Source: RH2-MAG17b sp035945515
GTDB taxonomy: Bacteria > Acidobacteriota > Terriglobia > UBA7540
Reading direction: 5' to 3'
Length of the DNA stretch: 8,157 nucleotides
Assembly (NCBI GenBank): GCA_035945515.1
Contig: DASZAE010000459.1
Coordinates: 1-8,157 of the forward strand
The position numbers were made by a program, and so were the translations under genes. Numbering within the stretch: the first letter of the stretch is position 1; the number at the start of each line of letters is the position of its first letter. The notes beneath the pieces are model-generated. The model had not been told where the DNA came from. It saw only the letters and a program-made list of their open reading frames with translations, and searched no databases. Of the stretch, positions 1 to 5,574 are shown piece by piece.

Positions 1-266
1 AACTCGGAGGTCGAACCTAGAATCAACAACTTACGGATGAAGCAACCCTTGTAACTTATTGATTCTTCGTCGGCAAAGTTAGTTGTCCCACAGACTCCCG
101 GTGGGAGAGGGTGCCCGACGAAGGAGGGCGGGTGAGGGGAACGGCGCCGGAGCAAGCTTGATAATCATAACTCACGGAACGAACCCAAGAAGTTGTTTAG
201 AATCAACGTTTCTAATAAAAGCCGTCTCATTTGTCTCAAAATCTCAGGGTGACTCGATGGGTTTAT
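1..266. other. Gene-free left edge
   Basis: No convincing coding region is visible. The only open frame here (83-295, plus) has no family resemblance, runs into a repeat and has no good ribosome binding site. A G-rich stretch at 104-146 contains a short inverted repeat, GCCC at 112-115 with GGGC at 126-129, inside text resembling a widespread GAGGGTGCCC / GGGCGGGTGAGGG repeat. That assignment is from memory and weak. The rest (150-266) is AT-richer and featureless to me. It may be the 3' flank of a gene lying left of the window. Confidence 0.4.
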
Positions 267-320
267 GGAGTGCGGCAGCTTGCTGCCGCTGTTAACAGCG
301 CAAGCATGCTTGCGCACTCC
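267..320. repeat. GGAG-headed twin-hairpin repeat
   Basis: This 54-bp element is bounded by GGAGTGCG (267-274) and its complement CGCACTCC (313-320). Inside are two near-perfect palindromes. GCGGCAGC (272-279) pairs with GCTGCCGC (282-289), and GCGCAAGC (298-305) pairs with GCTTGCGC (308-315). They are separated by GTTAACA-like sequence. Two hairpins in inverted orientation between a tetranucleotide head and its complement match the REPIN (paired REP) layout, here with GGAG in place of GTAG. The family assignment is inference. Confidence 0.7.
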
Positions 321-325
321 AAATT

Positions 326-358
326 GCGCAGAGTTTTAAAAATAAAACTCTGCGCTAC
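326..358. repeat. CGCAGAG-family palindromic repeat ending in CTAC
   Basis: A perfect 13-bp stem (326-338 with 343-355) encloses a 4-nt A loop and is followed by CTAC (355-358). Read on the minus strand it is GTAG plus a hairpin. The head GTAGCGCAGAGTT is shared with both ends of the 3982-4207 element, so all three belong to one family. It sits four bases upstream of the -35 box of the toxin-antitoxin promoter and could insulate it from readthrough. It lacks a downstream T-run, so it is not a classic intrinsic terminator. Confidence 0.75.
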
Positions 359-361
359 CAC

Positions 362-390
362 TTGCCTATCTCCAAATATGGAGGTATATT
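362..390 (+). promoter_or_regulatory. Sigma70-like promoter of the toxin-antitoxin operon
   Basis: TTGCCT (362-367) and TATATT (385-390) are separated by 17 bp, close to consensus in sequence and ideal in spacing. The predicted start of transcription near 397 gives a leader of about 16 nt, which still contains the GGAGG ribosome binding site. It is interleaved with two operator-like repeats, as expected for autoregulation. This is prediction from sequence only. Confidence 0.6.
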
Positions 391-409
391 AATCCATATC
401 TGGAGGCAT
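371..409 (+). promoter_or_regulatory. Tandem operator-like repeats overlapping promoter and RBS
   Basis: Two 17-bp direct repeats, TCCAAATATGGAGGTAT (371-387) and TCCATATCTGGAGGCAT (393-409), match at 14 of 17 positions. Each contains an internal palindrome of the form TCCA-N4-TGGA. They start 22 bp apart, about two helical turns, so bound proteins would sit on the same DNA face. The first fills the -35/-10 spacer. The second covers the predicted start site and supplies the GGAGG at 402-406, six bases before the ATG at 413. This arrangement fits autorepression by the Xre-type antitoxin and decides the antitoxin start. Confidence 0.6.
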
Positions 410-412
410 CTC

Positions 413-853
413 ATGGCGACACTTCATCAGCCCCTTACGGGGTTTCCGGCTGAGATCGTTGCGGACCTCTCGCAGCGAGAGAATCAGGAGCGGCTAAGCC
501 CGCCAGCGATAGCGGCATTCTTCAAGCTTGCGGCAGCATGGCATTTGCAGGACGAGGCGGCGCGGCGGCTTTTGGGAGGCGTTTCAAACGGCGTGTTCTA
601 TCAAATGAAGCGCGCGCAGAAGAAGACGCTGGACCAGGACAAGCTCACGCGCGTCTCGCTGCTGCTGGGCATTTTCAAGTCGCTTAACATCCTTTACAGC
701 CAGGAGTTGGCTGACGCCTGGATCAATCTGCCGAACTCGAATCCGATGTTTGAGGGTGAAGCGCCCCTGGCTTACATGATCCGGGGCGGAGTGCCCGCGC
801 TGGTGCGCGTCCGGCAATTGCTCGATGCGCGGCGCGGGGGGCAGTCGCAGTGA
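413..853 (+). CDS. Antitoxin of a RES/Xre toxin-antitoxin pair
   Basis: This 146-aa protein resembles the Xre/MbcA/ParS antitoxins (DUF2384 toxin-binding domain). Residues about 29-92 are helical with a DNA-binding-like region around RRLLGGVSNGVFYQMKRA (51-68). The C-terminal part (about 95-140) has the family signature of an aliphatic helix, then W103-I-N-L-P-N108, an FEGEAPLAYM segment (113-122) and a GG-containing last helix that buries into the toxin. The start is ATG 413 because GGAGG lies six bases upstream. A TTG at 362 in the same frame coincides with the predicted -35 box and is rejected. The gene overlaps the RES toxin by four bases (GTGA), so the pair is translationally coupled. 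Expected role: bind and neutralise the toxin and, as a complex, repress the promoter at 362-390. The family call is by motif recognition. The operon context supports it strongly. Confidence 0.85.
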   Translation: MATLHQPLTGFPAEIVADLSQRENQERLSPPAIAAFFKLAAAWHLQDEAARRLLGGVSNGVFYQMKRAQKKTLDQDKLTRVSLLLGIFKSLNILYSQELADAWINLPNSNPMFEGEAPLAYMIRGGVPALVRVRQLLDARRGGQSQ

Positions 854-1545
854 CGCCCAAGCTCACTGCCCTCCGCCAGGACAATACCCACCGGCTCATT
901 CCCTCTCGCTACGGCGAAGAGAGCGTCCTCGGAAGGCTTGCCGAAGACAACCGCGACCTTCAGGCCCTGTTTGAGCTTGAGGGCGCAACCAATGACCGCT
1001 TGCTGGGCGAGGCGAACCTGCTGCCCGGCATCAGTGTTCACGAGTTGCTGTTCGGCGTCTCTTATGCGCACATCGTGAACGCTGCGTTCACGCACGCGCA
1101 TCCATCGGGCAGCCGCTTTAACGGACCTGGCCGCGGGGCGTGGTACGCGGCGTTTGAACTTAAGACCGCTCAGGCCGAGACCGTGTTTCACAAGGCGCAA
1201 GAGCTTGCCGAAATCGGCTGGCGCGCGCCGGAGGTTTTCTCTTTCAGAGATTACCTTGCGGACTTCCGCGCCGAGTTCCATGACATTCGCGGCGACACGG
1301 ATTACGCCGGTTGTCTCGACCCAGCAAGCTATGCTAACTCGCAAAGCATTGCCCGGGAGCTGTTGGCGTTGGGGTCGGCTGGCATCGTGTATCCGAGCGT
1401 GCGGCGCGCGGGCGGCAATTGCGTGGCGTGCTTCCGGCCCGCGCTGGTCGCCAACGTTCGCCAGGGCCGAACGGTAATGATTGCGTTCCGCGATCCGAAA
1501 ACGCCGCCCACCGTCAGTGTTCTTCGGGAAGCAGAGCGGGGCTGA
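850..1545 (+). CDS. RES-domain toxin (NAD+ phosphorylase/ADP-ribosyltransferase type)
   Basis: This 231-aa protein starts with GTG at 850, overlapping the antitoxin stop. RES toxins such as MbcT degrade NAD+ by phosphorolysis, and ParT ADP-ribosylates a metabolic enzyme; both arrest growth when the antitoxin is lost. Seen here: an N-terminal HRLIPSRY segment (14-21); the core GSRFNGPGRGAWYAA (87-101), with R89 and Y99 in expected active-site positions; E110 in the AQAET helix; and GIVYPSVRRAGGNCVACFRP (178-197), which supplies S183. Together these are the R, E and S elements that name the family. The length is larger than the ~150-190 aa minimal domain because of an N-terminal extension (about 22-75), seen in one RES subgroup. 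The extension's role is unknown. All key residues look intact, so the toxin is probably active. Whether it acts by phosphorolysis or by ADP-ribosylation cannot be read from sequence. Confidence 0.87.
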   Translation: MTPKLTALRQDNTHRLIPSRYGEESVLGRLAEDNRDLQALFELEGATNDRLLGEANLLPGISVHELLFGVSYAHIVNAAFTHAHPSGSRFNGPGRGAWYAAFELKTAQAETVFHKAQELAEIGWRAPEVFSFRDYLADFRAEFHDIRGDTDYAGCLDPASYANSQSIARELLALGSAGIVYPSVRRAGGNCVACFRPALVANVRQGRTVMIAFRDPKTPPTVSVLREAERG

Positions 1546-1560
1546 TCCATCTTATGCGAG

Positions 1561-1735
1561 GTAGCGCCGCCGTCCCGGCGGCAGATGCTGGGGTACTCGA
1601 TCCCAGCGCGATGCGGGCAATATACTTGTGTAATAGTCGGCAAAGCCTGCCCTGAGCCGATTCGCTCCTCTTCGAATCGCTCTGAGCGAAGCGAAGAGGC
1701 TCACGGTAAACTCCGCGAAGGGACGTCGGCGCTAC
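1561..1735. repeat. Inverted GTAGCGCC repeat pair (REPIN-like)
   Basis: The left end is GTAG (1561-1564) followed by a hairpin, GCCGCC (1566-1571) with GGCGGC (1577-1582). The right end, 1720-1735, reads on the minus strand GTAGCGCCGACGTCCC, matching the left-end GTAGCGCCGCCGTCCC at 15 of 16 bases, but its hairpin arm is lost. Between them TGAGCC (1653-1658) pairs with GGCTCA (1698-1703), and CCTCTTCG (1667-1674) pairs with CGAAGAGG (1692-1699). The segment separates the toxin gene from the permease. The 22-bp left unit recurs exactly, inverted, at 3005-3026. Confidence 0.65.
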
Positions 1736-1751
1736 GACTTCTGATTGTCAC

Positions 1752-1757
1752 TATAAT
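1752..1757 (+). promoter_or_regulatory. Consensus -10 box upstream of the permease
   Basis: TATAAT is a perfect -10 hexamer, 17 bases before the ATG at 1775. No good -35 is visible at 16-18 bp spacing. The nearest TTGTCA (1745-1750) is too close. If used, transcription would begin around 1764 and give a leader of only 11-17 nt with no clear Shine-Dalgarno. The permease mRNA would then be nearly leaderless. Confidence 0.35.
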
Positions 1758-1774
1758 TTGTAATCATGGGTTAA

Positions 1775-2761
1775 ATGGGCATGAGCGAGCAGGCTAAACA
1801 ACTTCCTGATTTATTGTCCGACGCGGCTCCGGCGCGGCCTTCGAACACGGCCGCGGCCAGCGGCCTGATGCTGCTTACCACGTTCTTTTGGGCAGGCAAC
1901 ATCGTGGCGGGGAAACTGGCGCTCGTGGGCTTCAGCGCGCTGGCGCTGGCTCAGTTGCGCATGGCGGCAACGGCGGTGCTTTATTGGATCATTTACCTCA
2001 GCATTCGCGGGCTTCCCTCGCTGCGGCCCACGCGCCGCCAATGGCTGATCCTTGGGGCGATGGCGCTCACCGGCATCACGTTCAATCAGATTTTCTACAT
2101 TGGCGGGCTGGCGAAAACTTCCGTCACTCACGCCGGCTTGATTCAAGCGATTGGTCCCGTCATGGTCCTGCTCTTGGCTGGCTTCATGCGCATGGAGGCG
2201 CTCACGCTCGGGAAAATCGGGGGCATGGCGGTGTCATTTGCGGGCGTGGCCATTTTGCTGATTGAGAAGCCAGGCAAAGCCAGCGGAGCGCATTGGGCGG
2301 GCGACCTGCTGATGATCGCAGCAGGCGCGGTTTTCGCGCTCTATACGATCCTGATGAAGGAAGTGGCGCACCTCTACGACACGCTCACGCTAAACGCGAT
2401 TGTCTTCGGACTCGGCGCCATCCTGCTGATTCCGTTTTGCGCGCGGTCCACGGCGCGAGTGGCGTGGCATCATGTTTCGACGGAAGCTTGGCTGGGCCTT
2501 GCATTCATGGTGCTCTTCGGCTCGCTGGCCGCTTACCTCATCTATGGATTCGCGCTGCAGAAGCTTTCGGCCTCCACGGTGGCGTCGTTTTCCTATCTTC
2601 AGCCGGTCATGGCGGCGGCGCTGGGCGTGTGGCTCTTAAGCGAGCGGATCACGTTGAAGACGGTTATAGGCGGCGTGATCATTCTGGCGGGTGTCTACCT
2701 CACCGAGCACGCGCGCGGCGCCAAGCGGCACATGCACCAGCTCGCCACGGGCAAAGTGTGA
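1775..2761 (+). CDS. EamA/DMT-family permease
   Basis: This 328-aa inner-membrane protein has two tandem EamA (DUF6) repeats, at about residues 30-160 and 171-310, and roughly ten hydrophobic segments. That is the usual size and layout for the drug/metabolite transporter superfamily. Family marks seen: the first helix FFWAGNIVAGKLAL with its W-x-x-N pattern, small-residue helix motifs, FNQIFYIGGLAKTSVTHAGL at the end of the first repeat, and the matching YGFALQKLSASTVASFSYLQPVMAA of the second. These proteins export amino acids or other small metabolites, but the substrate cannot be predicted. The start could be ATG 1775 or ATG 1781; neither has a clear ribosome binding site. The first 28 residues are polar and likely cytoplasmic. 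It is a single gene flanked on both sides by GTAGCGCC repeats, with no operon partner. Confidence 0.88.
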   Translation: MGMSEQAKQLPDLLSDAAPARPSNTAAASGLMLLTTFFWAGNIVAGKLALVGFSALALAQLRMAATAVLYWIIYLSIRGLPSLRPTRRQWLILGAMALTGITFNQIFYIGGLAKTSVTHAGLIQAIGPVMVLLLAGFMRMEALTLGKIGGMAVSFAGVAILLIEKPGKASGAHWAGDLLMIAAGAVFALYTILMKEVAHLYDTLTLNAIVFGLGAILLIPFCARSTARVAWHHVSTEAWLGLAFMVLFGSLAAYLIYGFALQKLSASTVASFSYLQPVMAAALGVWLLSERITLKTVIGGVIILAGVYLTEHARGAKRHMHQLATGKV

Positions 2762-2819
2762 GGCAGGGATCAGGGGTCAGGTTCCAGGCGCCGGGTTGCG
2801 GCGAACTAGAAAATTTGCA

Positions 2820-3026
2820 GTAGCGCCCGGCATCCAAACAAGCCGTGGGTGGCGCATACATGGCGCAGTTTGCCATGTGTGCGATAAGCGGGGGGCGAGC
2901 CAATAAAACTTTTTCTGTCGGCTCTATCAATAAGCCGCATACATCGCAATCGCAGCGATGTATGCGCCACCCGCGGGTTTTTCGACAACCTGCTAACTAA
3001 ACAAGCCGCCGGGACGGCGGCGCTAC
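2820..3026. repeat. Composite GTAGCGCC repeat with a second repeat nested inside
   Basis: GTAGCGCC (2820-2827) and its complement GGCGCTAC (3019-3026) bound a 207-bp segment. The right end is a full hairpin unit: GCCGCC (3005-3010), a 5-nt loop, GGCGGC (3016-3021), then CTAC. It is the exact reverse complement of 1561-1582. The left end is decayed. AAACAAGCCG occurs twice inside (2836-2845 and 2999-3008). The 126-bp element at 2847-2972 lies between, suggesting it inserted into an older repeat pair. The boundaries of the outer element are inference. Confidence 0.45.
2847..2972. repeat. 126-bp palindromic element, copy 1
   Basis: Perfect 14-bp terminal inverted repeats, GGGTGGCGCATACA (2847-2860) and its complement (2959-2972), enclose two hairpins. 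ACATGGC (2858-2864) pairs with GCCATGT (2872-2878), and CATACATCGC (2938-2947) pairs with GCGATGTATG (2955-2964). Both loops are seven bases. A second copy in the same orientation is at 3332-3456, about 80% identical by eye. The ends are almost invariant and the centre is diverged. No coding potential is seen. The layout matches a REPIN with GTGG in place of GTAG. Confidence 0.8.
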
Positions 3027-3049
3027 ATTGCCCAAGGTAAACTGAAGCC

Positions 3050-3298
3050 ATGACAAAGAAACTCTCCCCCGGCGTGGTCCATAGCTTGCCAGCGGATTTG
3101 CGAAAAGCCCTTGTTTCCGACCCGGCAGCGCGGACAAAGTGGGAGGATATCACCCCGCTCGCGCGCAATGAATGGATTTGCTGGGTTATCTCTGTTAAGA
3201 AGCCGGAAACCAGAAGGCAGCACGTCGAGCGGGTGCGCACGGAGCTCAAGGAGGGAATGCGCAGGCCTTGTTGCTGGCCCGGTTGCCCTCACCGTTAA
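3050..3298 (+). CDS. Small YdeI/OmpD-associated family protein
   Basis: This 82-aa protein resembles the OmdA-type domain (bacteriocin-protection, YdeI/OmpD-associated). Seen: SLPADLRKAL (12-21), DPAARTKWEDITPLARNEWICWVISVKK in parts (24-51, with the conserved ARNEWICW core at 38-45), KPETRRQHVERV (51-62) and a Cys-rich tail RRPCCWPGCPHR (71-82). Longer YdeI proteins of ~190 aa carry this module at their C terminus. Stand-alone versions of about 80 residues ending in the same tail are also familiar, so this looks complete rather than truncated. C74, C75, C79 and H81 could bind a metal, which is speculation. AAGG at 3034-3037 is a distant ribosome binding site for the ATG. The gene stands alone between two direct copies of the 126-bp repeat. 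The biochemical role is unknown. Confidence 0.75.
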   Translation: MTKKLSPGVVHSLPADLRKALVSDPAARTKWEDITPLARNEWICWVISVKKPETRRQHVERVRTELKEGMRRPCCWPGCPHR

Positions 3299-3331
3299 GG
3301 CGATCGGCGGTGGCGTTATGCTTTTAACCCC

Positions 3332-3456
3332 GGGTGGCGCATACATGGCGCGGTTTGCCATGTGTGCGAGAAGGAGGGCCGCGTCCATAAAAGTTAATCT
3401 GTCTGCTCGTTCAGAAAGCCGCACACATCGCCACTGCAGCGATGTATGCGCCACCC
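3332..3456. repeat. 126-bp palindromic element, copy 2
   Basis: This is the same element as 2847-2972, in the same orientation and 125 bp long. The perfect 14-bp ends lie at 3332-3345 and 3443-3456. The two inner hairpins and their seven-base loops are kept. One of them changes loop sequence (CACTGCA for AATCGCA) without losing its stem. The element ends 34 bp before the acetyltransferase ATG, so its 3' hairpin could lie in that gene's leader. Confidence 0.8.
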
Positions 3457-3490
3457 GCGACCGTCATGCGTTTCAGGAAAAGCAATCTTT

Positions 3491-3985
3491 ATGAACCAGT
3501 ATCGAATTCGACATGCCGAGCCCGAGGATTATCATAGCGTCATCGATGTGGTCGATGAGTGGTGGGGCGGACGCCAAATGTCCCCAATGCTTCCCCGGTT
3601 GTTTTTCACGCACTTTCGCCCCACCAGTTTTGTCGCCGAGAGCAATGGCCGAATAGCCGCCTTTCTCATCGGTTTTCGGTCGCAGACATTCCCCGAAGAG
3701 GCGTACATTCACTTTGTCGGAGTTCACCCGGATTGTCGAAGGGACGGTTTGGGCCGGAGTCTTTATGAGAGATTCTTCGAAGCTGCATCGCAGCACAAGT
3801 GTCGCGTCGTTCGATGCGTCACGTCTCCTGTGAATAAGAGTTCGATTGCATTCCACCTTCGAATGGGATTTACACCGGAACACTCGGATAAGTTCATTGA
3901 TGATATCCCGGTGTGCGCCAGATATGACGGGGCAGGTGAGGACCGGGTGGTGTTCTCAAAAGTTCTGACGACTGCGAGCAAGTAG
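3491..3985 (+). CDS. GNAT-family N-acetyltransferase
   Basis: This 164-aa protein transfers an acetyl group from acetyl-CoA to an unidentified amine. Seen: the opening YRIRHAEPEDYHSVIDVVDEW (4-24) typical of the fold's first strand and helix; strand FVAESNGRIAAFLIGF (47-62); and motif A, YIHFVGVHPDCRRDGLGRSLYERFF, spanning 72-96. Its R83-R84-D-G86-L-G88 loop binds the CoA pyrophosphate. Motif B follows with NKSSIAFHLRMGF at about 116-128. ATG 3491 is preferred, with AGGAAA at 3475-3480 upstream. An earlier in-frame ATG at 3446 lies inside the repeat at 3332-3456 and adds 15 residues that look non-native. The TAG stop is part of the GTAG head of the element at 3982-4207. The substrate (small molecule, peptide or protein) cannot be told. 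Confidence 0.85.
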   Translation: MNQYRIRHAEPEDYHSVIDVVDEWWGGRQMSPMLPRLFFTHFRPTSFVAESNGRIAAFLIGFRSQTFPEEAYIHFVGVHPDCRRDGLGRSLYERFFEAASQHKCRVVRCVTSPVNKSSIAFHLRMGFTPEHSDKFIDDIPVCARYDGAGEDRVVFSKVLTTASK

Positions 3986-4207
3986 CGCAGAGTTGTTTTT
4001 CGACTCTGCGGCATGTAGGCTTGCGATGTCGAGCCTGCGCTGGTTGCTGGTTTTATCGAACCGATATTTTTTGTGACGTGCAACCTGCGCCGCCCACGCG
4101 CGTTGTTGCAGGGCGCGGATATCGACAAAGGTCGTTTGGCCGCCGATGGGCGAACACGAATTTGAGGAATCAAAAAACCGCAGAGTTAAAAAACAACTCT
4201 GCGCTAC
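3982..4207. repeat. 226-bp MITE-like element with 30-bp terminal inverted repeats
   Basis: The left 30 bp (3982-4011) and the reverse complement of the right 30 bp (4178-4207) match at 28 of 30 positions, with the first 19 identical. Each end is also a hairpin: CGCAGAGT (3986-3993) with ACTCTGCG (4003-4010), and CGCAGAGTT (4179-4187) with AACTCTGCG (4195-4203). The outer edges are GTAG and CTAC. The 166-bp interior has no credible ORF; one small inverted repeat is AGGCT/AGCCT at 4017-4036. It fills the whole gap between two convergent genes, and its GTAG provides the acetyltransferase stop. The same family occurs at 326-358. Confidence 0.8.
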
Positions 4208-4210
4208 TTG

Positions 4211-4984
4211 CTACCCGCTCCAGCGACCGCAAAAGGCTTGGAGTTCCGCGGCGAAGGCGCCGGGGTTGTCTTGATGTACGACGTGGCCGCCTTCCAGTTC
4301 TATAAGGATAGTGTTCGAACGGCGACGCGCCATCTCCTCCATTTGCTCCCGTGTGGTCACACGGCTATCGCGTCCGCGAATGACGAGGGCTGGACAGGTG
4401 GTCGAAAGCCACTCCTCCCAATACTGACCTTTTAACCAATCTTGTGATCGCGTCATATCCTCGGGGTCAAAAGCGAGTCGCCAGCCGCCGGAGGTTTTCC
4501 TGAACGAGTCCTCGAGATACGGCAGCAGGCGTGGACCGATGCGAGCAGCAAGGGCATCTCGCGTTGGAAAGCTACCGGACCATGCGCGTACAAATTCGAT
4601 ATCGGTGTTGACCTCAACGGCAATGTCCTCGAGGACGAGTGCGCGGACAAGATCAGGATGCCGCGCGGCGAACTGTAGAGCGTTGATGCCGCCGAGCGAG
4701 TTACCAAGAAGAACGACCGGCCCGCTAATCTCAAGCTCTGTTAAGAATCTTTCGAGATCGCCAAGATAGTCCTGGCGGGTGTAGGTTGCCGCATGACTGG
4801 AATAGCCATGGCCGCGCTGATCTAGCGCTACAACGCGCCATGCTGGCGCCAGATCAGACGCGAGCCGTCCAAAGGTGCTTGCCTCCATCCAATGCGCATG
4901 CAGTGCAACCAGGATCGGTCCGGTCGTGCCGGAATCCAGCCAGGAGAATGTCAGATTGTTATGCCGAAAGCTTTTTTGCTGCAT
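4211..4984 (-). CDS. Alpha/beta hydrolase
   Basis: This 257-aa cytoplasmic alpha/beta-hydrolase-fold protein has a complete catalytic triad by motif. The nucleophile is S96 in GNSLGG (94-99), the acid is D206 in IRGRDSRVT, and the base is H234 in EGGHVVHQDNP. The DQRGHGYS segment (55-62) is typical of the C-C hydrolase/haloperoxidase/epoxide-hydrolase branch. The oxyanion-hole region reads LHAHWM (28-33), where most relatives have HG, so A30 replaces the usual glycine. The ATG at 4984 is chosen because it lies ten bases after the stop of the upstream DUF4440 gene, with GAAGAG six bases before it. A longer start at 5038 would overlap that gene by 44 bases and add 18 residues outside the fold. 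No N-terminal signal is seen. The stop TAG sits in GGGTAGC, four bases from the edge of the 3982-4207 element. The substrate is unknown. Confidence 0.87.
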   Translation of the reverse strand: MQQKSFRHNNLTFSWLDSGTTGPILVALHAHWMEASTFGRLASDLAPAWRVVALDQRGHGYSSHAATYTRQDYLGDLERFLTELEISGPVVLLGNSLGGINALQFAARHPDLVRALVLEDIAVEVNTDIEFVRAWSGSFPTRDALAARIGPRLLPYLEDSFRKTSGGWRLAFDPEDMTRSQDWLKGQYWEEWLSTTCPALVIRGRDSRVTTREQMEEMARRRSNTILIELEGGHVVHQDNPGAFAAELQAFCGRWSG

Positions 4985-4994
4985 AAGGCGCTCT

Positions 4995-5453
4995 TCATTT
5001 CCCGGAATCGGTGTGCCAGCCGGGGTTAAGCCAAGCACCGTCGCGCCAAACGAAGACTTCCGTTACGCGCCCGGAACTCTCAGATTGCTTTCCACCGGAT
5101 TCGGTTTCCAGAACGTACTCGCTCCAGATGATGGCCACGTTTCCGAAGTGCTGGATGCGCGTCTTCGGAAAATCCAGCCGCACCAGTGTCGCGCCCGACG
5201 CGCGGAACTCTGTAGCTTCGCGGATGACGTCGCTCTGACTCTTCCATTCCTTGTCTCCGGCGCTGATCACGATCGTATCGGCGGGGACCAGTTGCAGGAG
5301 GAGTTTCACATCGCCGGCAAACCAGGCGCGCCAGACTGTCTCACGCACCTTGAGCAACGCATCATCGGACTTGCGCGTTTCTGCGTGGACCAATACAGGG
5401 AGGAATGTAGTTGTGACCAATAGAATCATGATTCGTTGTAATCTGCGAGTCAT
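4995..5453 (-). CDS. Secreted DUF4440/SnoaL-like (NTF2-fold) protein
   Basis: This 152-aa protein opens with a Sec-type signal peptide: RR/R charges, hydrophobic core IMILLVTTTFLPVLV (8-22) and VHA-ET as a likely cleavage site after A24. Residues about 30-145 fit the NTF2-like cone fold. They include VRETVWRAWFAGDVKLLLQLVPADTI in the helix-loop-strand opening, an EVFVWRDGAWLNPGWHTD closing strand (ending near 149), and the strand VAIIWSEYVLETES between. Members bind small ligands or act as hydrolase/isomerase-like enzymes, and most are uncharacterised. AAGGGGAG lies five to six bases upstream of the ATG, a strong ribosome binding site. It is the first gene of a likely two-gene operon with the hydrolase 10 nt downstream. 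A periplasmic ligand-binding protein paired with a cytoplasmic hydrolase is suggestive, but no pathway can be named. Confidence 0.78.
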   Translation of the reverse strand: MTRRLQRIMILLVTTTFLPVLVHAETRKSDDALLKVRETVWRAWFAGDVKLLLQLVPADTIVISAGDKEWKSQSDVIREATEFRASGATLVRLDFPKTRIQHFGNVAIIWSEYVLETESGGKQSESSGRVTEVFVWRDGAWLNPGWHTDSGK

Positions 5454-5477
5454 CGATGCTCCCCTTCTTCTTCAGCG

Positions 5478-5562
5478 GGTAGCCATGCTCAGGGCTTTGC
5501 TGAGCGTGGGCCGTGGGATTGGGGAAAAGCCCACGGTCAGAAAAGCACTGACCGTGGCTACC
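5478..5562. repeat. GGTAGCCA-family paired hairpin repeat, copy 1
   Basis: The 85-bp element has perfect ends GGTAGCCA (5478-5485) and TGGCTACC (5555-5562). The left hairpin pairs GCTCAG (5487-5492) with CTGAGC (5500-5505). The right hairpin pairs CCACGGTCAG (5531-5540) with CTGACCGTGG (5548-5557). Both have seven-base loops. In the middle GTGGGC (5507-5512) can pair with GCCCAC (5529-5534). Each half is GTAG plus hairpin, in inverted order. It lies between dinB-like and DUF4440 genes, directly before the latter's ribosome binding site, so it may shape that leader. Confidence 0.8.
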
Positions 5563-5574
5563 ATCCCCGTTGGA

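Noticed and set aside
326..358. Intrinsic terminator
   Set aside because: The stem is strong but it has no T-run on its 3' side in either orientation; A and T runs are in the loop. Better explained as a GTAG-family repeat.
772..1344. 190-aa minus-strand open frame across the toxin gene
   Set aside because: It is antisense to the RES toxin, whose family motifs and coupled start are clear. Its translation shows no domain and is Arg/Ala-biased as expected for a shadow in GC-rich DNA.
1653..1703. Structured non-coding RNA
   Set aside because: Nested stems are present, but they are low-complexity TTCGCT/GAAGCG repeats inside a repeat pair, with no promoter or known RNA signature.
2762..2790. Short tandem repeat GGATCAG/GGGTCAG after the permease
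   Set aside because: Only two imperfect units; too little to call a repeat array.
2293..2823. 176-aa plus-strand frame inside the permease gene
   Set aside because: Out of frame with an unmistakable EamA protein; composition is Gly/Arg/His-rich and not family-like.
3446..3490. Upstream ATG start for the acetyltransferase
   Set aside because: It lies inside the 3' hairpin of the 125-bp repeat and adds residues not resembling GNAT N termini. ATG 3491 begins exactly where the fold does.
3111..3494. 127-aa plus-strand frame across the YdeI-like gene and the repeat
   Set aside because: It overlaps a recognised protein and reads through a 125-bp repeat, with no ribosome binding site or domain.
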